NCBI GenBank assembly: GCA_037976565.1
Contig: CP137682.1
Span: 3,036,827 to 3,100,826 of the forward strand
Length of the DNA stretch: 64,000 bases
Source: Mesocentrotus franciscanus
Lineage: Eukaryota > Echinodermata > Echinoidea > Camarodonta > Strongylocentrotidae
Direction of reading: 5' to 3'
The position numbers and the translations under genes were made by a program. Shown here piece by piece: positions 32,785-43,585 of this stretch. The notes below the pieces were generated by a model. That model searched no databases and was not told the origin of the DNA. It saw only the letters and a list, made by a program, of their open reading frames with translations. Every line of letters begins with the position of its first letter. The first letter of the stretch is position 1.

Positions 32785-33249
32785 GCTTTGCTATAAAAAT
32801 GGACGTTATATATGATCATTACATTTATCACATCTCAAAAAATTAAAATGAAAGAAGTGAAGTCAATTTATATTTCTGGACCTTGTAAGACAAAGTTCTG
32901 GCAATGGCCCAAACTTGTGTGTAAATTAAGTATAGAATAACATTCATTATATTCGTAGGTACTTTCCGTGTATTATTACAAATTTAACAATTCAATGTCT
33001 AGAAGATTGTTTTCATATAGTAAAGACAAAGCCTTTGATGTACCTATACCTTGGATTAATCGCAATATAGAAGTCTGTGGCAACTGAATTCCTTCTCCTG
33101 CAACCTTATTCTATGTCCTCAATGACTTTATGCAAAGGATATGCTGCAAAAATAATATTGCTGTATAAAAGGACATTACGATCACTACATTTATCACATT
33201 TCAAAAAATTAAAATGAGAAAAGTGAAGTAAATTCATATTCCTGTATCT
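32785..33249 (+). repeat. Dispersed repeat U, copy 1, between two 95-bp direct repeats
   Basis: The segment 32898-33165 (GGCAATGGCCCAAACTTG ... ATGCTGCAAAAATAATATTG) aligns to 43315-43585 in the same orientation. Copy 1 is also bracketed by direct repeats at 32785-32882 and 33157-33249 (ACATTTATCACAT ... AAAAAATTAAAATGA ... AAGTGAAGT). The bracket repeats are too short and lack TG...CA ends and priming sites, so I do not call them LTRs. Origin unknown. Confidence 0.65.
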
Positions 33250-33449
33250 TTTAACATACAGATCCATGAGTATGCATAGCTAAGTAGGAGCCTCTGTTTC
33301 ATCCACAATGTTTTTTACCACCAAAATATTGAAAATATTGAAAATACTGCCACTCATCTAAACCTTTATTTTTACAAATTATTTTTTTGTAAGCAGTGTA
33401 ACATGTCATATTCTGAATGATGCTGTTAATAAAAAAGGCATTTCTATTG

Positions 33450-33725
33450 TAAACACACCCATTGGATGTTTAGACGGGTGATTCCTTGTTGGAAGACATG
33501 CAGTGAATCATTCTGGATAGGTACATCATAGAAACATTTACTTTCCCCAGTGTGAACTCAACCATTGAATGTTTAGACTAGCTATTCATAAGTTCCTGTA
33601 CAACACAGGGAACCACCATTTCCGTATCAAAGAAACATTTTTTTGTCTTCCCCATTGTGAACACATTCTATGAATGTTTAGACAGGCGATCCATTGCTGG
33701 GAGACACGCGGTGAATCATACTAGG
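33450..33725 (+). repeat. Degenerate tandem repeat, period about 100 bp
   Basis: GAATGTTTAGACAGGCGAT-like phrases recur near 33464, 33566 and 33675, each preceded by GTGAACACA-type and followed by GTGAATCAT-type words. Diverged, three copies at most. Confidence 0.55.
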
Positions 33726-34531
33726 TATGCCCTGGCTAAAAATAATCCCTTCATTGGGTTATCATCACAAAGCCTCTAATATGAACAGCCCCCGGGCCTC
33801 TCACCTAACTCAACGTCGTTCTCAGTGAACATGAACAGTCTTTATTGAAAGGGGGGGGGGCTCTATGAATGGTGCATTCACTGTCCATCCTGTCATACTA
33901 CTCACAGAATATTAGTCAAATTCAGTCAACATTTATACTCTTTAATTAACCCATTAGCAACTAGAGATTTTGTAAAACTGGGCTATATTACTCACTGGAA
34001 GATGTTGCAATATTGCTCTCATTTTGACATTGTTCTGAACAATATGAAACATGCACTATTTTTCTATGCAGAATCCTACTGTAGACATTGTAAGGATTAC
34101 GCACGTATAACATTATCACGGTAGACCCTAGCGCGTTGTAAAACGGACGAAAACAGACAGGCGGTTTTGTGCGGTTAGTTGCTACAGGGTTAAAAGGAAT
34201 TAATCACTGGAAAATTAGACAATTGTGAATCCTCAAAAAAGTAAAATCACTCCAAAATCTATAAAACATATAAATGGTTAACAGAAAAGAGTGTCATTTT
34301 TTTAAATACATGTTTCAAGGCCTTTATGGAAGTTAACCTGCTTCAAATTGTGTGCATTTCAAATTAGACAATGCCCATAGAGATTCCAATAAGTCACTGT
34401 GAAACGTTTGTCAGCCAAGATACCGGTACTGGATGCAGGATGTTACATGTACCCGGTACTTCAGACACAGGTTCTCACAAATGCACTCCAAGCAATACAT
34501 GTGTTATTTCAAATCAATATGATTTTTGTCA
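33726..34531. other. No recognised feature
   Basis: Unique sequence with a G10 run at about 33851-33860 and a TACCGGTA at 34421. No gene seen. Confidence 0.5.
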
Positions 34532-34913
34532 TTAAAGGCATCGTTTAACAATGTTAAATCTGAGATGCATGGCCCTACGAGTTATCAGTGTCTGTGATAT
34601 GGTGTAATATTGAAGCCCTAACAAAATTGCGCTTGAAAATGATTATGAAGTGCCTCAAAAAAGTAAAAATCTTTGAGTGACCCGTTTTACCATACCGGTA
34701 CTCATTTTCCCCGATAGACTGTAGTGTTTAAAAACCATTAGGAAAACGAAAAATGTTATTTTGATTTCCAATCATAAATATCTTGATAATCAGACAGGCG
34801 ATCGGCTTGTAAAAGTCATGGGATTCCTGACTGACCTTTAGGTTTATAATTATGATTGCAGCATTTCCAGGATTTGTTTCAGAATCTGAGGGAATGTTAC
34901 TGAGTCACTTTAA
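34532..34913. mobile_element. TTAA-flanked MITE, diverged relative of family D
   Basis: TTAA at 34532-34535 and 34910-34913 bound a 374-bp body. The left end AGGCATCGTTTAACAATGTT + AAATCTGAGA and the right end TCTGAGGGAATGTTACTGAG + TCACT are imperfect inverses, and the right end closely matches the D terminus (AATGTTACCGAGTCACT). The interior differs from D. Old, non-coding. Confidence 0.75.
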
Positions 34914-34969
34914 TTTGATCATAATATACTTTTTAAAAAGCTATCAACCATTTAAAGCTACCTGTGGTG

Positions 34970-35220
34970 TATAGGAGGCCTGGCTCAGACTGCAGATCTC
35001 CACATAATCTAATTCTCATGTGCTGCCACAATCATTAGCACGAGTGCATTTATCACCTGGTAGTCAATTTCACCCTTTTGAAGAGGCCAGGTTTCCTTTG
35101 ATTGATACAAACCTTTGCCAATATTTTCTTCCAATTGTCCTTAATTAGTCATCGAATTCTGAGATTTTTGCTTTGACAAAAGCTTCTTCTGGCATACTCA
35201 TTTGTTAATTTGTTCATGAA
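34970..35220. promoter_or_regulatory. Possible cis-regulatory block (weak)
   Basis: Unique, not repeat-like, with a cluster of transcription-factor-like words: E-box CACCTG at 35054, TCF/LEF-like CCTTTGATTG at 35095 and CTTTGACAAAAG at 35171, TTGATTGATACAAAC near 35097, and homeodomain-like TTAATTAG at 35142. These words are short and degenerate, so the call rests on their clustering in an otherwise repeat-rich window. Confidence 0.2.
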
Positions 35221-35524
35221 TTCATTTCCACTTTCATTTAAAAGAAACAAACAGAGCAATACATAAAAATAGAGCTATCATGTTCTATTAAACACAAAAG
35301 AGTTGTAAATGTTACATCTAACAACTATGACATAATGAATTCATAACTATATAGGTAAATATGACAGTGAGAAAATTAGAAACTTTAAAAGGGCACAGGG
35401 GCCTTGTCAAGTAAGTCCTCTTTTTAAAAAAAAATCATAATACAAAATAACATCTACTGTACACTGTATAGAGAGCTAGAATTGCATTACCTCTGTGTAT
35501 TTGCTACTGATTGAAACCCTACAT

Positions 35525-36001
35525 TGCCACATTGATGGAGTACATGATGCACATACATTCTACATGTACACTGTATGTGTGTCAAAGGTTGGATGTAGCA
35601 ATCCACTATTTGTTCAATTAGTTGACCAAAGCAAGTAAAAAGTTAAAATGCCACATTGTTGGAGTACATGATACACATACACTATACAATGTATGTGTGA
35701 CAAAGGTTGAATATGGCAATCCACTGTTTGTTCAATTAGTTAACTAAAGCAAGTAAAAAGTTAAAATGCCACATTGTTGGAGTACATGATAAACATACAC
35801 TATACAATGTATGTGTGACAAAGGTTGAATATGGCAATCCACTGTTTGTTCCATTAGTTGACTAAAGCAAGTAAACAGTTAAAATGCCACATTGTTGGAG
35901 TACATGATACACATACACTATACACTGTATGTGTGACAAAGGTTGAATATGGCAATCCACTGTTTGTTCCATTAGTTGACTAAAGCAAGTAAAAAGTTAA
36001 A
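35525..36001 (+). repeat. Tandem array, four units of 118-124 bp
   Basis: Units start TGCCACATTG(T/A)TGGAGTAC at 35525, 35649, 35767 and 35885. Each contains CACATACACTATACA(A/C)TG + TATGTGTGACAAAGG and ends CAAGTAAAAAGTTAAAA. Each unit has the inverse pair CACATACA/TGTATGTG, a small hairpin. Units 2-4 are nearly identical. Confidence 0.93.
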
Positions 36002-37533
36002 TAATATGAGTTAACATCCTTCTGGCTCTCAGCTGACGATAAGTTACTCACTCGTAACTTATTTAAATCCAGGATTATTCAGTCTTATAACGTTACATAA
36101 AGTTCTAAGTAAAGTAACTTAATGGTCACCATCCATACTCACCGACCAATGTATCCTATCGTAAACACACTGCAAAACATCAACTGCACGCTGTGGTTTT
36201 TATCATATTACATCCATTCCAAATCCACATGAAAAAGATTACGACCAAACCTGGAGGCTAGATTATCAACAAGTCATGATGACCGTTTCTTAATGCGGTT
36301 TATTTTTCCAATCATCATCATTATCTGGCTAAAATGCGTGTTTCTTCTTTCCTGGTCGCAGCGTCGCATGATCAGGTTTCAAAATAAACCATTCAAGGGC
36401 CTGCTTCCCGTCAGGAAACAAAACTAGCAATATAACAATTAAAGACCTGTTTCCACTTGCTCTCTATTCAGGATTCATGTTGTGCACAGCCCCTTTGCAT
36501 AAGAAATAAGACACTAGGACACTAGCCTATGGGCAAATAGGAAGTACTTTGCAAAAACAAACCCTTGGTAGTCGTTGTAACAGTGTCAGCACTATGAGAC
36601 TACAATAGGCTCTGTACTTTAGCTGCTCCTGACACAACCAGAGACTGACATCTAGGCTCGGCTAAAGGCTTTTAGGAATTGTGGTAAAGTGTCAAATTAG
36701 AGTCTGTGCTGGCAGACTAATCGGCAGTGCTAACTGGCCTTTTCATACAATGGGCAAGCGATACATTACATCAGAGATTGCATTAAAAAATTAATGCTCT
36801 AAATTAATCATATAATGTGTTCACAATGTATTCACATGAGGATTAATGATTTGCCTCGTCCATACGAATGAGTTCTTTTCGTTGAAAATTTGCTGTTACA
36901 TCCTCAACCGTATGCTATTGTTTAGTGTTCTCAATAATTCCCATACTTTGCAGTACCCAGCTCCTATGAAACTTGATACAAACTTAATGCACACTCCACC
37001 ATGTGCACGGCTCTAGTTTCGTTTAGAATGTGCAACAAATTCAAGCTCTCGTTAGCCATTCATCATATGCCTGGCATGGCACCGTATCACAGCAAGTTAC
37101 AAAAAGGATTCTATTGTTCTAGCCACTCACTGTTTTTTCTCCAATTTTCTAGCCATTTTTTCGCTATTTTCTTGCCTGTTTTGACTATTTTATAACAATG
37201 GAGATGCTGTATTGTGACTAAAAATCCTGTCTTATCACCTATTTTGTAGCTGTTTAATGACAAGTTTTGTCCATATGGTGTTTATAACACATTCAAATAC
37301 AAAAGACAAATGCTAAATGTTGTGCATTTTGGCAAGTTAGTTCACTGTGTATTATTTTGATATGGCTATTTATACAAATGACATTTCATTACTTATTGTA
37401 CAGTTTACATCGCAACAGAATTATTGTTGTATGCAGTGTACACAGTTCAATGGGATGTTTCATTCATGTTTGAAATGGAATAGGGAGTTGGTAGAATTAA
37501 TAGACTTAGGAAAACTGAAAGTTGTGGAATGAA
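36002..37533. other. No gene recognised; one family X half-site
   Basis: Unique AT-rich sequence. TATGAGTTAACATCCTTCTG + GCTCTCAG at 36005-36032 is a half-site of the family X stem-loop. The block at 36290-36420 is GC-richer (TCCTGGTCGCAGCGTCGCAT). Frames at 37001-37195 and 37347-37532 have no recognisable domain. Confidence 0.45.
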
Positions 37534-37617
37534 ACTTTTGCAATTCTCATTACCCCAGCAATTGCCAGGTACCCATTTACACGTGGGTGGAGAGTGGCAA
37601 AAATGCGAATATGGATT
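37534..37617 (-). repeat. SINE fragment (3' half), minus strand
   Basis: ATTACCCCAGCAATTGCCAG + GTACCCATTTACACGTGGG + TGGAGAGTGGCAAA matches the 3' half of the SINE at 39.69-39.86 kb (same strand). It abuts the tRNA head of the plus-strand SINE that follows, so the two pieces are head-to-head or were joined by rearrangement. Confidence 0.75.
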
Positions 37618-37630
37618 ATACAGCTTGTAA

Positions 37631-37995
37631 AGGTGTCGTGGTATAGTGGAGATATCACTATAGACTGTGAATCACAGGGTTCGCAGTTCAAGTCCCAGCC
37701 GTAGCAATGTCCTTTGGCAAGACATTAATCTAATTTGACACTCTCCACCCAGGAGAGAATGGCTACATATGAGTATTGCCCAGTGGTAAAGTTAATATGG
37801 CAGTCTTTGCCATTGGCCCACATGCGAACAGTGCACAATGGTAGGAATAATCCCTAAGGACTGTCTGTGCGGGCTTGAAATCCAGTGAACAGGGTCAGCA
37901 TTAAAAAAATACTTTCTGTTCACAGCTCTTTTAGGATTTGGTATTGTATTATAAGTGCAATTTTATCACAGTAATACAATATATTGTTGTTGTTT
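37631..37995 (+). mobile_element. tRNA-derived SINE, plus strand
   Basis: The tRNA-like head has an A-box-like TGGTATAGTGG at 37639-37649 and a B-box-like AGTTCAAGTCC at 37684-37694, about 45 bases apart as in tRNA-derived pol III promoters. It is followed by CCTTTGGCAAGACATTAATC and CTCTCCACCCAGG, a body shared with the SINE at 39.7 kb, then CATTGGCCCACATGCGAA. The end is A/T-rich with a GTTGTTGTTTTTTTTT tail. Internal pol III promoter inferred. Not a functional tRNA gene: the acceptor arm does not close. Confidence 0.8.
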
Positions 37996-38057
37996 TTTTT
38001 TTAAACCAAAACTCTTCTTTGAGTTACCAGAGCACTTTTGGCGATTTTGAGAGCTAA

Positions 38058-38484
38058 GGGTGCATTCAAGCGATTATTCGAAGCTAGAATCACAAACATG
38101 AATCACAATTCAAAACGCCGATACAAAACACTGTTACTGCGGGAGATCGTTGAAGCAATTTTTTAGCGATTTTCCATCAACGCTGATTCTCGCTCTTTTT
38201 AAGCCCACCCAGGAAGAATAGAAATAGGTAGCGATAATATATATAATAGATAATGACGTCATAGAATCATGATTGAGATCTCCGTTCGTTCAAGCGAATT
38301 TTAGCGACCGTGATTCTGCAGAATCATGATACAAAACGCATCTTTTTCAGCGTTTCATGTTTGTGTTTTTAAACACGTTTATTTTTACGACCAACGAAAA
38401 ATCGCTTGAACGCAATCATGTCTTAAACTAAATGTCTTTGAAAACCGTGATTCTAGGGTGAAAAAGTGTCGATTGAACGCACCC
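38058..38484. mobile_element. Inverted-repeat element K (MITE-like)
   Basis: The left end GGGTGCATTCAAGCGATTAT and right end GTGTCGATTGAACGCACCC are inverse copies, 427 bp apart. Subterminal words GAATCACAAACATGAATCAC and GATTCTAGGGTG recur in inverse forms, and TTCAAGCGA / CGCTTGAACG appears repeatedly inside. No coding capacity. hAT-like style, no clear target duplication. Confidence 0.78.
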
Positions 38485-38956
38485 TCAATCGCTCACCACT
38501 CCCATCATTTTTTCTCCGCGCTGACCTGGGAAAATTAAGATAACACTGTAAAGGGAGATGGTCAGTTACCATAAGCAGAAGGTCGTAATTCCTTGATACC
38601 AGACTTGGTGGGAATACCATAAATGTGTGTACAAGTCTGCACACAGCAAACCCGTAGTCCCATAAAGAAATACCCCCTCGTCTCTCAGAGTCTTCCGAGT
38701 GAGGGAAATGTAAGATAATGATTTTATCATATGGGGGATGGGTGGAAAATGCAGAGCAACATAATAATAAGGCCTGTTTGTCATATAACTGAAGGCTAAT
38801 TCTGGTGATTGACAACACCTGTTATTGGATGAACACCCGTATGGTGTCAAATTCCCCATGAGAGCCCGCTCTATAGTATTCATGTAAAGCACGAGATGGC
38901 ACTGTAACACATTATTATATTATTATTACAGTATCATGTAGCTATGCTACATCTCT
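38485..38956. other. No recognised feature
   Basis: Unique sequence. Two overlapping minus-strand frames of 114-121 codons (38453-38910) partly overlap the right end of element K and show no known domain. Confidence 0.4.
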
Positions 38957-39313
38957 AGGTATGTCTTCATCAGCTCGAGATTGCCAAATAGCCCGCTATT
39001 TCTGATTTGGGAAATAATCCCAAAGTTACAGATCGCGTCTTCATCAGCTCGAAACTCGAAACTCGAGCTCGGGAAATTAGCTCGAGATATTTCGCTCAGC
39101 GTTTGCGCATTGCGAGTCTTCGGGCTGGTGAAGATGCACTGGACAAATAGCGAGATATTTTGCAAACTAGCTATCTTGGGATGATTTCCCGAGCAAATAG
39201 CCCGCTATTTGCGTCTTCACCTACCAAATAGCCCGCTATTTCATGATCGGGCTAATATCCTGGATCAGAAATAGCGGGCTATTTGGCAATCTCGAGCTGA
39301 TGAGGACAGGCCT
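38957..39313. mobile_element. Palindrome-rich foldback element J, copy J1
   Basis: Ends TGTCTTCATCAGCTCGAGAT + TGCCAAATAGCCCGC and its inverse ATTTGGCAATCTCGAGCTGA + TGAGGACAGGCCT. The near-palindrome AAATAGCCCGCTATTT occurs about four times, and GCTCGAGA/TCTCGAGC words recur. It is homologous to J2 at 42.16 kb (same family, rearranged interior). No credible protein: overlapping frames on both strands are products of the symmetry. Confidence 0.85.
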
Positions 39314-39690
39314 AATAGTGGGTACAGCACAGTACAGCACTTTCATGACCTCCATTACATAACATGTTGAACCAAGAACAGTGTAATATCCCATTACACT
39401 AGCTGCTATGGAACCAAGGGCAAATATAACTTTCCTGCTGTGAAAGCAAATTAAAATATCACATCATATGGTTCTATTTTTATTATGCTGGTATATACAA
39501 AAGCGACCTTGCAAAGGTCAAACCAATGAAAAACAATAATGCAAGGAGGATATAAACATAGTTGGAATATAACATCTAACATAAAAATATGAAACATGAT
39601 ACAATAGACATTGAACTTGATGAGTTAATACTAAGAATAAGAACAATTTTGTTTACCAAGAGAAGTCTCTTAGCACTGTCTTCCCAAGTG
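39314..39690. other. No recognised feature
   Basis: AT-rich unique sequence between J1 and the SINE. Nothing seen. Confidence 0.5.
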
Positions 39691-39862
39691 CCCTGCAAAT
39701 ATCATTACCCCATCAATTGCCAGGTACCCATTTACACCTGGGTGGAGAGTGGCAAATGTGGATTAATGTCTTGCCAAGGGTCATTAGTGCCGGGCTGGGA
39801 TTTGAACCCTCAACCTCTGGGTTGTGAGTCAAGTGAATAAACCACCATACCACGCTACCTCT
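39691..39862 (-). mobile_element. tRNA-derived SINE, minus strand
   Basis: Read on the minus strand, the head GTAGCGTGGTATGGTGG holds an A-box-like TGGTATGGTGG and a perfect-looking B box GGTTCAAATCC (plus 39801-39811). It is followed by CCTTGGCAAGACATTAATCC, CTCTCCACCCAGG and GGTACCTGGCAATTGATGGG. The plus-strand frame GWDLNPQPLGCESSE is the B box read as protein, a known annotation artefact. Homologous to the pieces at 37.5-38.0 kb. Confidence 0.85.
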
Positions 39863-40034
39863 AGGTAATCATGACAAATATAAATAACCATTGTTACCAA
39901 AGATACAACATTCTTTCTAGAACCATGGCTACCATATCATACACAATCAAGAGAACAGCAGGTAGTCGATAATCATACAGTCCAATACTCCATGTGACTA
40001 AGAAGAGTACCGAAAGGTACTAAAACATGACTAA

Positions 40035-40107
40035 GCAATGACTAGTTTGCGACTAGAAGCAATGACTTGTTTGCGACTAGAAGCAATGACTTGTTTGCGA
40101 CTAGAAG
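40035..40107 (+). repeat. 24-bp tandem repeat, three copies
   Basis: AATGACTTGTTTGCGACTAG + AAGC repeated three times with one A/T difference. The in-frame peptide MTSLRLEA/MTCLRLEA is a product of the 24-base period and has no other coding support. Confidence 0.9.
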
Positions 40108-42163
40108 CAAGAAGAAAAGTATTGAACATCTTTACCCTACCTTCCTCACTGCAATTGAAGACAATCAAAAGTAACAATCCAAGCTCAAATATTCACACAA
40201 ATTCAAAGTTTCCGCTCCACAGCTGTCCATCAGTTCCGCTACTAACTAACCGCCAAAATAGATTCCCTCCGTCTACCGTGAATTACAAGAGGATTTAACG
40301 ATCCATTAGAACGACCGTCCATAAATTTCAGCTCGAAACCGTTTTCCAACCACTCATGCTTTCATCCATTTCATCACTTTTTCTAATGAATGGCAAAAAT
40401 CTACTGGTAGATCACCTCATATTACTCTAATGTGGTCGTCTCCCCATATCGCACTTTTGTTTTTTCTTTGAAAGCTGGCACGTGCGAGGTAGCAGACGAG
40501 CATTAATCGAGACAGCGCATTATTCACCATCACGAATGAATGGAGAAATGGTTGAAGTGCTCCAAGAAGTTTATTTTAGACTAGTCTACATTCACAGAAC
40601 CATTTTATGTTTCATTCATTCTCTCCTGCATCATTAATCAAATTCAACCACAATTACTATTGTATCTATCAAGTCTATCCTAATATAGCACTGTGGAGGT
40701 TTAGAATGTTTTTTTTCACAAATGATTATGTTTATGTTATTTCATCTTTAGTCGAGAAATGCTATTATGACTCAACTAATAATATCTTAATGTGTTTCGG
40801 GAAATGGAAGGTAAATAAATCATAATGACAAAAGAGATATCAAATTAAATGTATCTGCATTATTAAATAGTCTTTCAAAAGAAGCTCAAATTTGCTCAGA
40901 CCCTAGAGTGCATACATAGGTCATCATCTGTCTTTAACTCATTTTAAACCATTCATTTTCAAGCACTACATCATACAACCTGTACATAAAAATTCTACTC
41001 AATATAATTGCGTGATTTACAATACATTAACAGATACGTAATACTTTTGCAATACTTTTGTCTAATTATTTCTCTACATTTTCTTCCTGAAAGAAAGTGG
41101 TCTCTTCAGTCCAAATTTCAATAATAAATGCCACTATGGTCTGAAAAGCCTAGACTACAAACAAAAGGAATATTTCACTCTCTGTGAGAGGGATGCATAA
41201 TTCCATTGTGCTCGAGGGAGGGGGAGGTCGACAAAGCATGTGAAAAAGTGCACCCTTTAGATGAATGCACAACATACATAATAGATCATCTGAATCAATC
41301 ACTCATGTATTCTCTTTAAATCACACAAACCACAATTGAAATTTGCTTTATCAAATAAAATATCTGAAAACCACATTATCTCACTCTATACACTAATTAT
41401 GCAGTTTCATTTTCACTCAATTTACAGACAGGTATTTTGCGAATAACCATTTTCACACAAAAACATTACAGAACGGGTTCTTTAGACTGGATTTTTTCCA
41501 ACTGAAACTTTTTTTAACAAAAGGTTGAATAATTTCACTTGCTATCCACAAAAATGTGTTTTTTCTAGGCGGTAACTTATATATTTCCAATAGATTTATG
41601 ATGAAGAGATAGAATTCCCAGTATTAACATCATCATGGGGTTTACTGCTGGAATATACTTCAAAAGCATTCAGATGTTAAAACCCCTTATAATACAAGAA
41701 AGCTTTTATTTCTAACCAAAAAAAGAGAAAGAAATATGTTTGATACATAAAAGTAATGTATGTCAAACAATATAAGGAAAATTAAAAATTAACTTCCATT
41801 CAAACGACCCGAGCTTCTGGGTTCAACTACGAACAGGCCTCCTTTTTGTTTCTACTTTGGGGCAGTTCAAAAATTACTCTCAAATCATGATAAATTGAAT
41901 AAAATAAACACAAAACCAGACGAATGATTACATGTGTACATTGAAAGTTTAATCACTCCACCGGCAATCTCCATTAACCTGAATATATGAATACCACAGT
42001 AAAATGTATTTGCATTTATATATTCATTATTCATAACAACTGAAACCAATGTACAAGGGCTCCATAGGGCAATCTAGCTTATCACAACCTTTGTCTAACC
42101 CACGATTTATCAACCAGTTTGGATAACAGGATGCTGTATATTCATTACACGCGAAGCATCAAA
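40108..42163. other. No recognised gene or element
   Basis: Long AT-rich unique stretch. A GC-richer block at 40470-40530 (GCTGGCACGTGCGAGGTAGC) could be a regulatory element, with a CACGTG E-box. The 72-codon frame at 40607-40825 has no domain. Nothing else recognised. Confidence 0.45.
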
Positions 42164-42498
42164 AGGCCTGTCTTCATCAGCTCAAGTTTGCCAAATAGCC
42201 CGCTATTTCTGATTGGGGACAAATTAGCCCGATCACGAAATAGCGAGCTATTCGCTCGGGAAATCTTCCCAGGATATCTTGGGCTAGTTTGCAAAATAGC
42301 CCGCTATTTGGCAAAGTAGCACTCTATTTGTTCGGTGGCTCTCCACCAGCCCGAAGACTCGCACTATGCGCGAACACTGAGCAAATTTCTCGAGCTCGAG
42401 TTACGAGCCGATGAGGATGCGATTTGTAACTTCGGGCTAATTTCCTGAAACAGAAATAGCGGGCTATTTGGCAAACTCGAGCTGATGAAGACAGGCCT
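42164..42498. mobile_element. Palindrome-rich foldback element J, copy J2
   Basis: The left end AGGCCTGTCTTCATCAGCTC + AAGTTTGCCAAATAGCC and the right end GGCTATTTGGCAAACTCGAG + CTGATGAAGACAGGCCT form a TIR of about 48 bp with one mismatch, over 335 bp. The interior has further AAATAGC/GCTATTT words and GAGCTCGAGTTACGAGC. Its cleaner TIR than J1 suggests a younger insertion. Confidence 0.88.
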
Positions 42499-42589
42499 AT
42501 AGATAGGAGGAACATTTACAACTTCTTGTGGTTAGCTCACTAAAGACACGATATCACATAATCATTGATGATCAGTTCAGACCACAGGA

Positions 42590-42885
42590 AAGTAACAATA
42601 CCCGTAAAAAGAAACGTAGTATAAAGAATCATCATAGAACGAAAAGGGCATATACAGGCAAAGAAACGTCATATAAAGAAAGGGGCATACAGGCAAAGAA
42701 ACGTCATATAAAGAAACTTGTTCTGAAGAAGAAAATTGACAAGACAGCTGGCCGATCACTAGTGCATGCTCACGATAAGCCCCGCCCAGTTATACCATTT
42801 TCGTATGATACATATTTTTGTTCGAAACGATACTCAAAACATTTGTTTCGTTATATGACATTTCTTCATACAACGTTCAGACTGG
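42590..42885 (+). mobile_element. Dispersed repeat T, copy 1 (inverted ends)
   Basis: AAACGTAGTATAAAGAATCA + TCATAGAACGAA near 42612 has a partial inverse near 42847 (TTCGTTATATGACATTTCTT + CATACAACG). GCTGGCCGATCACTAGTGCA + TGCTCACGATAAGCCCC aligns to copy 2 at 61.2 kb. A 33-bp segment GGGCATACAGGCAAAGAAAC + GTCATATAAAGAA is duplicated in tandem at about 42648-42716. The 120-codon plus-strand frame is rich in K and R because of the AAAGAAACG repeat and is not a gene. Confidence 0.65.
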
Positions 42886-43009
42886 GATAAGAGTTATTAG
42901 TCTTCGTATAGCTACATGTATACAGTTGTCATATAGGGATACAGTGAACTCTGTTAGTCTGAACACAGGGGAAATCTTATACAGAAAAAAGATGGCTTAA
43001 AGCTAATCT
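42886..43009. other. Spacer, nothing recognised
   Basis: Short unique sequence with one TACATGTA at about 42913. Confidence 0.4.
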
Positions 43010-43131
43010 TGAGCTCTGGTATGGAAAACGTATTTTGAGAGAAAATTGCTATGATTTATTCTGGATTGTTTATCCTGCAGTAGATTGGTTGTTTGAACCA
43101 GTGAAATCAAATCAAATCAAATCAAATCAAA
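43010..43131 (+). repeat. Possible retroposon 3' end with (AATCA)5 tail
   Basis: The sequence ends TTTGAACCAGTG followed by about five AAATC units at 43103-43131. Short tandem tails of this kind mark LINE or SINE 3' ends. No coding remnant or tRNA head was found. Confidence 0.4.
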
Positions 43132-43314
43132 TGCACAAAAACTTTCCATAATTGTTAAGTCCAACTTAGAGATAAGTTCAACTTATGATCTTTGTGAAAC
43201 ACCCCCCAGAACTCCAGTTTATCTTTAAGAGAGTAGCTGAAGTTGAAAACCACATTATTTGAGGTTCTCACGGATCTGGGCCGGATATAATAGAAAGCAT
43301 GACCTTGGATGACA

Positions 43315-43585
43315 TTGGCAATGGCCCAATTAGTTTGTGTGTGAATGAAGTATAGAATAACATTCATAATAAACATTCATAAGTGCATACCGTGTATTAT
43401 TACAAATTTTACAATTCAATGTCTATAAGGTTTTCCATATCAAAGACAAAGCCCGAGATATACCTGTACCTTGGTTTAATCACAATAGAAATCTGTGTTT
43501 ACTTATTTCTTTCTCCTGCAGGCTCATTCTAAAACACAAATGCCCTCAATGACTTTTGCAAAGTATGCTGCAAAAACATTATTAC
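43315..43585 (+). repeat. Dispersed repeat U, copy 2
   Basis: Aligns to 32898-33165 in the same orientation: GGCAATGGCCCAA, AGTATAGAATAACATTCAT, CCGTGTATTATTACAAATTT, GACAAAGCC, TACCTTGG, CCTCAATGACTTT and ATGCTGCAAAAA occur in order in both. The two copies are about 75-80 percent alike. The bracket direct repeats of copy 1 are not present here. Identity of the repeat is unknown. Confidence 0.75.

Noticed and set aside
32785..33249. Solo or short LTR retrotransposon
   Set aside because: The direct repeats are under 100 bp, lack TG...CA ends, primer-binding site and polypurine tract, and the other U copy has no such repeats.
37631..37705. Possible tRNA gene
   Set aside because: A- and B-box words are present but the acceptor ends do not pair and a SINE body follows directly; called as a SINE.
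39589..39840. 83-codon frame ending GWDLNPQPLGCESSE
   Set aside because: The peptide is the minus-strand tRNA-SINE promoter (B box) read on the opposite strand, a well-known false gene signature.
42528..42890. 120-codon K/R-rich frame
   Set aside because: Built from a tandem AAAGAAACGTCATATAAAG repeat within dispersed repeat T; no domain.
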